Below are positions 62,972 to 64,000 of a stretch of DNA of 64,000 nucleotides, in pieces (position 1 is the stretch's first letter; each line of letters opens with the position of its first letter). The position numbers and the translations under genes are program-made. A model generated the notes under the pieces. The model was not told the DNA's origin. It searched no databases and saw only the letters and a list, made by a program, of their open reading frames with translations. Source of the DNA: an uncultured Erysipelotrichaceae bacterium (GTDB lineage: Bacteria; Bacillota_I; Bacilli_A; Erysipelotrichales; Coprobacillaceae); the NCBI GenBank assembly GCA_947074115.1, contig CAMTOK010000003.1:1-64000 (forward strand). Reading direction: 5' to 3'.

Positions 62972-64000
62972 TGAGTGCACTGTACGTTCATATTCCTTTT
63001 TGTGATCATATTTGTACGTATTGTGATTTTTGTAAAGTGTTTTATAATGATGAATGGGCCAATAAATATCTTGAAGCTTTAAAATATGAAATTTTAAACA
63101 AATCAATTAACACGCAATTTGAAACAATATATATTGGAGGAGGAACACCAAGTTCTTTAACAGATGAACAATTAGAAACATTATTAATTATGTTAGAACC
63201 TTATAGTCGAAATGTTAAAGAATACTCGTTTGAAGCCAACCCCGAATCATTAACTTTTACTAAGTTATTATTACTTAAGCAATATGGTGTTACAAGAATA
63301 AGTATAGGTGTTCAATGTTTCCATGATCAAATACTTGAATCAATAGGAAGAAAACATACGACTAAACAAGCTTTAACATGTTTAGAAGATATAACACGTT
63401 GTGGATTTAATGATATTAATGTTGATTTAATGTATGGCTTACCTAACCAGACACTTGATCATATTATCGATGATATAGATAAAATATCTATTTATCCAAT
63501 AAGTCATATATCAATATATTCATTGATATTAGAAGAGCATACACAATTAAAAAACAAAAACTATCAACCACTAACAGAAGAAGATGATGCTCATTGGTAT
63601 GAGATCATTAATAAAAAATTAGAGGATACAGGATTTCATCATTATGAAGTGAGTAATTATTATAAAACGAAACCGTCATTTCATAATCTAAAGTATTGGC
63701 AATATAAAGATTATGAAGGAATTGGTCTAGGTTCTCATTCATTACGAAATGGAATACGATATGAAAATACAAAAAGTTTAACAAAATATTTAAAAAATGA
63801 GTATAGAGAAAGTTGTGAGGTCATCACTCTCAATGATCAAAGGTTTGAATATATTATGATGGGTTTGCGATTAATAGATGGTATTTCAATACAAGATTTT
63901 AATAATCGTTTTGAAGTAAATTTACTAGAGGAATATAAAATTCCAATTCAAAAAAATTTACAAACACATCTCTTAGAAATAAAAGATGATCAATTAAAAA
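62971..64000 (+). CDS. hemW: HemW-like radical SAM protein, 3' end beyond window
   Basis: ATG at 62971 shares its A with the upstream TAA. At least 343 residues are open to the window edge. It starts ALYVHIPFCDHICTYCDFCK, with the C-x3-C-x2-C cluster site plus following Cys, then YIGGGTPSSL, FEANPESLT, ISIGVQCF, DINVDLMYGLPNQT, and the HemW-type FHNLKYWQYKDYEGIGLGSHS. HemW is a heme-chaperone-like protein often misnamed coproporphyrinogen oxidase; the HNxxYW motif favours HemW. The remaining C-terminus is outside the window. Confidence 0.92.
   Translation, partial: MSALYVHIPFCDHICTYCDFCKVFYNDEWANKYLEALKYEILNKSINTQFETIYIGGGTPSSLTDEQLETLLIMLEPYSRNVKEYSFEANPESLTFTKLLLLKQYGVTRISIGVQCFHDQILESIGRKHTTKQALTCLEDITRCGFNDINVDLMYGLPNQTLDHIIDDIDKISIYPISHISIYSLILEEHTQLKNKNYQPLTEEDDAHWYEIINKKLEDTGFHHYEVSNYYKTKPSFHNLKYWQYKDYEGIGLGSHSLRNGIRYENTKSLTKYLKNEYRESCEVITLNDQRFEYIMMGLRLIDGISIQDFNNRFEVNLLEEYKIPIQKNLQTHLLEIKDDQLK

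Noticed and set aside
1-64000. Genetic code 4 (mollicute) possibility
   Set aside because: TGA ends genes such as the RbsD-like gene, rimM and comEC, and no in-frame TGA occurs in conserved genes.

Overview
The window reads as a stretch of core chromosome from a low-GC Bacillota (Firmicutes). The best guess is a spore-forming or formerly spore-forming member of the Erysipelotrichia / Coprobacillaceae; this is inferred from gene content and was not tested by a search. Supporting signs are a high AT content, strong AGGAGG ribosome sites, EzrA, TrmFO, RbgA, an L27 with a cleavable N-terminal extension plus the Prp protease, a T-box and an S-box leader, a WalRK-like pair, and an alpha/beta-type small acid-soluble spore protein. 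TGA is used as a stop, so this is not a code-4 mollicute. I see no prophage, transposon, CRISPR array, rRNA or origin. A partial tRNA-Val lies at the left edge and a partial hemW at the right edge.

Layout. 1-10.2 kb: tRNA-Val, pgi and an S1-domain gene on the minus strand; then nfu-like, a small ORF, an S-box-controlled metK, a YkvA-like gene, long hpf, an orphan RadC-like JAB protein, a radical SAM gene (minus), and a pair of ATPase-permease fusion ABC genes. 10.2-21.6 kb: T-box-leuS; a MATE exporter with its own MerR regulator and a textbook 19-bp-spacer MerR promoter; an RbsD/acetyltransferase pair; a PHP phosphatase behind a large dyad; an orphan PTS IIB with an RpiR regulator; rpsD behind a structured leader; and two small membrane/lipoprotein genes on the minus strand. 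21.7-33.3 kb: ezrA, cysteine desulfurase-thiI, SASP, ackA (with a probable cre box), nrnA, an unrecognised membrane protein and a large Sel1-repeat protein. 33.4-43.5 kb: a two-component system, smc, ftsY, ylxM, ffh, rpsP, khpA, rimM, trmD and rplS, that is SRP, chromosome and ribosome assembly. 43.6-46.8 kb: a repeat-containing surface protein with a YPHTG sorting-like motif, then signal peptidase I. 46.8-64 kb: rbgA, rnhB, dprA, topA, trmFO, xer, rplU, prp, rpmA, obg, a DUF554 gene, ruvAB, comEA, comEC, holA, serine dehydratase and hemW.

How it works together. The right half is a dense housekeeping block in which ribosome biogenesis, RNA modification, DNA topology/repair and DNA-uptake genes are interleaved. 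Two features recur. First, many promoters carry an extended -10 (TGnTATAAT-like). Second, intrinsic terminators repeatedly overlap the stop codon of the gene they end, the arrangement expected where transcription outruns translation. Two competence loci (dprA and comEA-comEC) each lie directly behind such a terminator with little or no room for a new promoter. The most unusual candidates are the nrnA / membrane protein / Sel1-repeat cluster, the orphan IIB-RpiR pair, the hairpin leader of the PHP gene, the short-armed SMC, and the surface protein.
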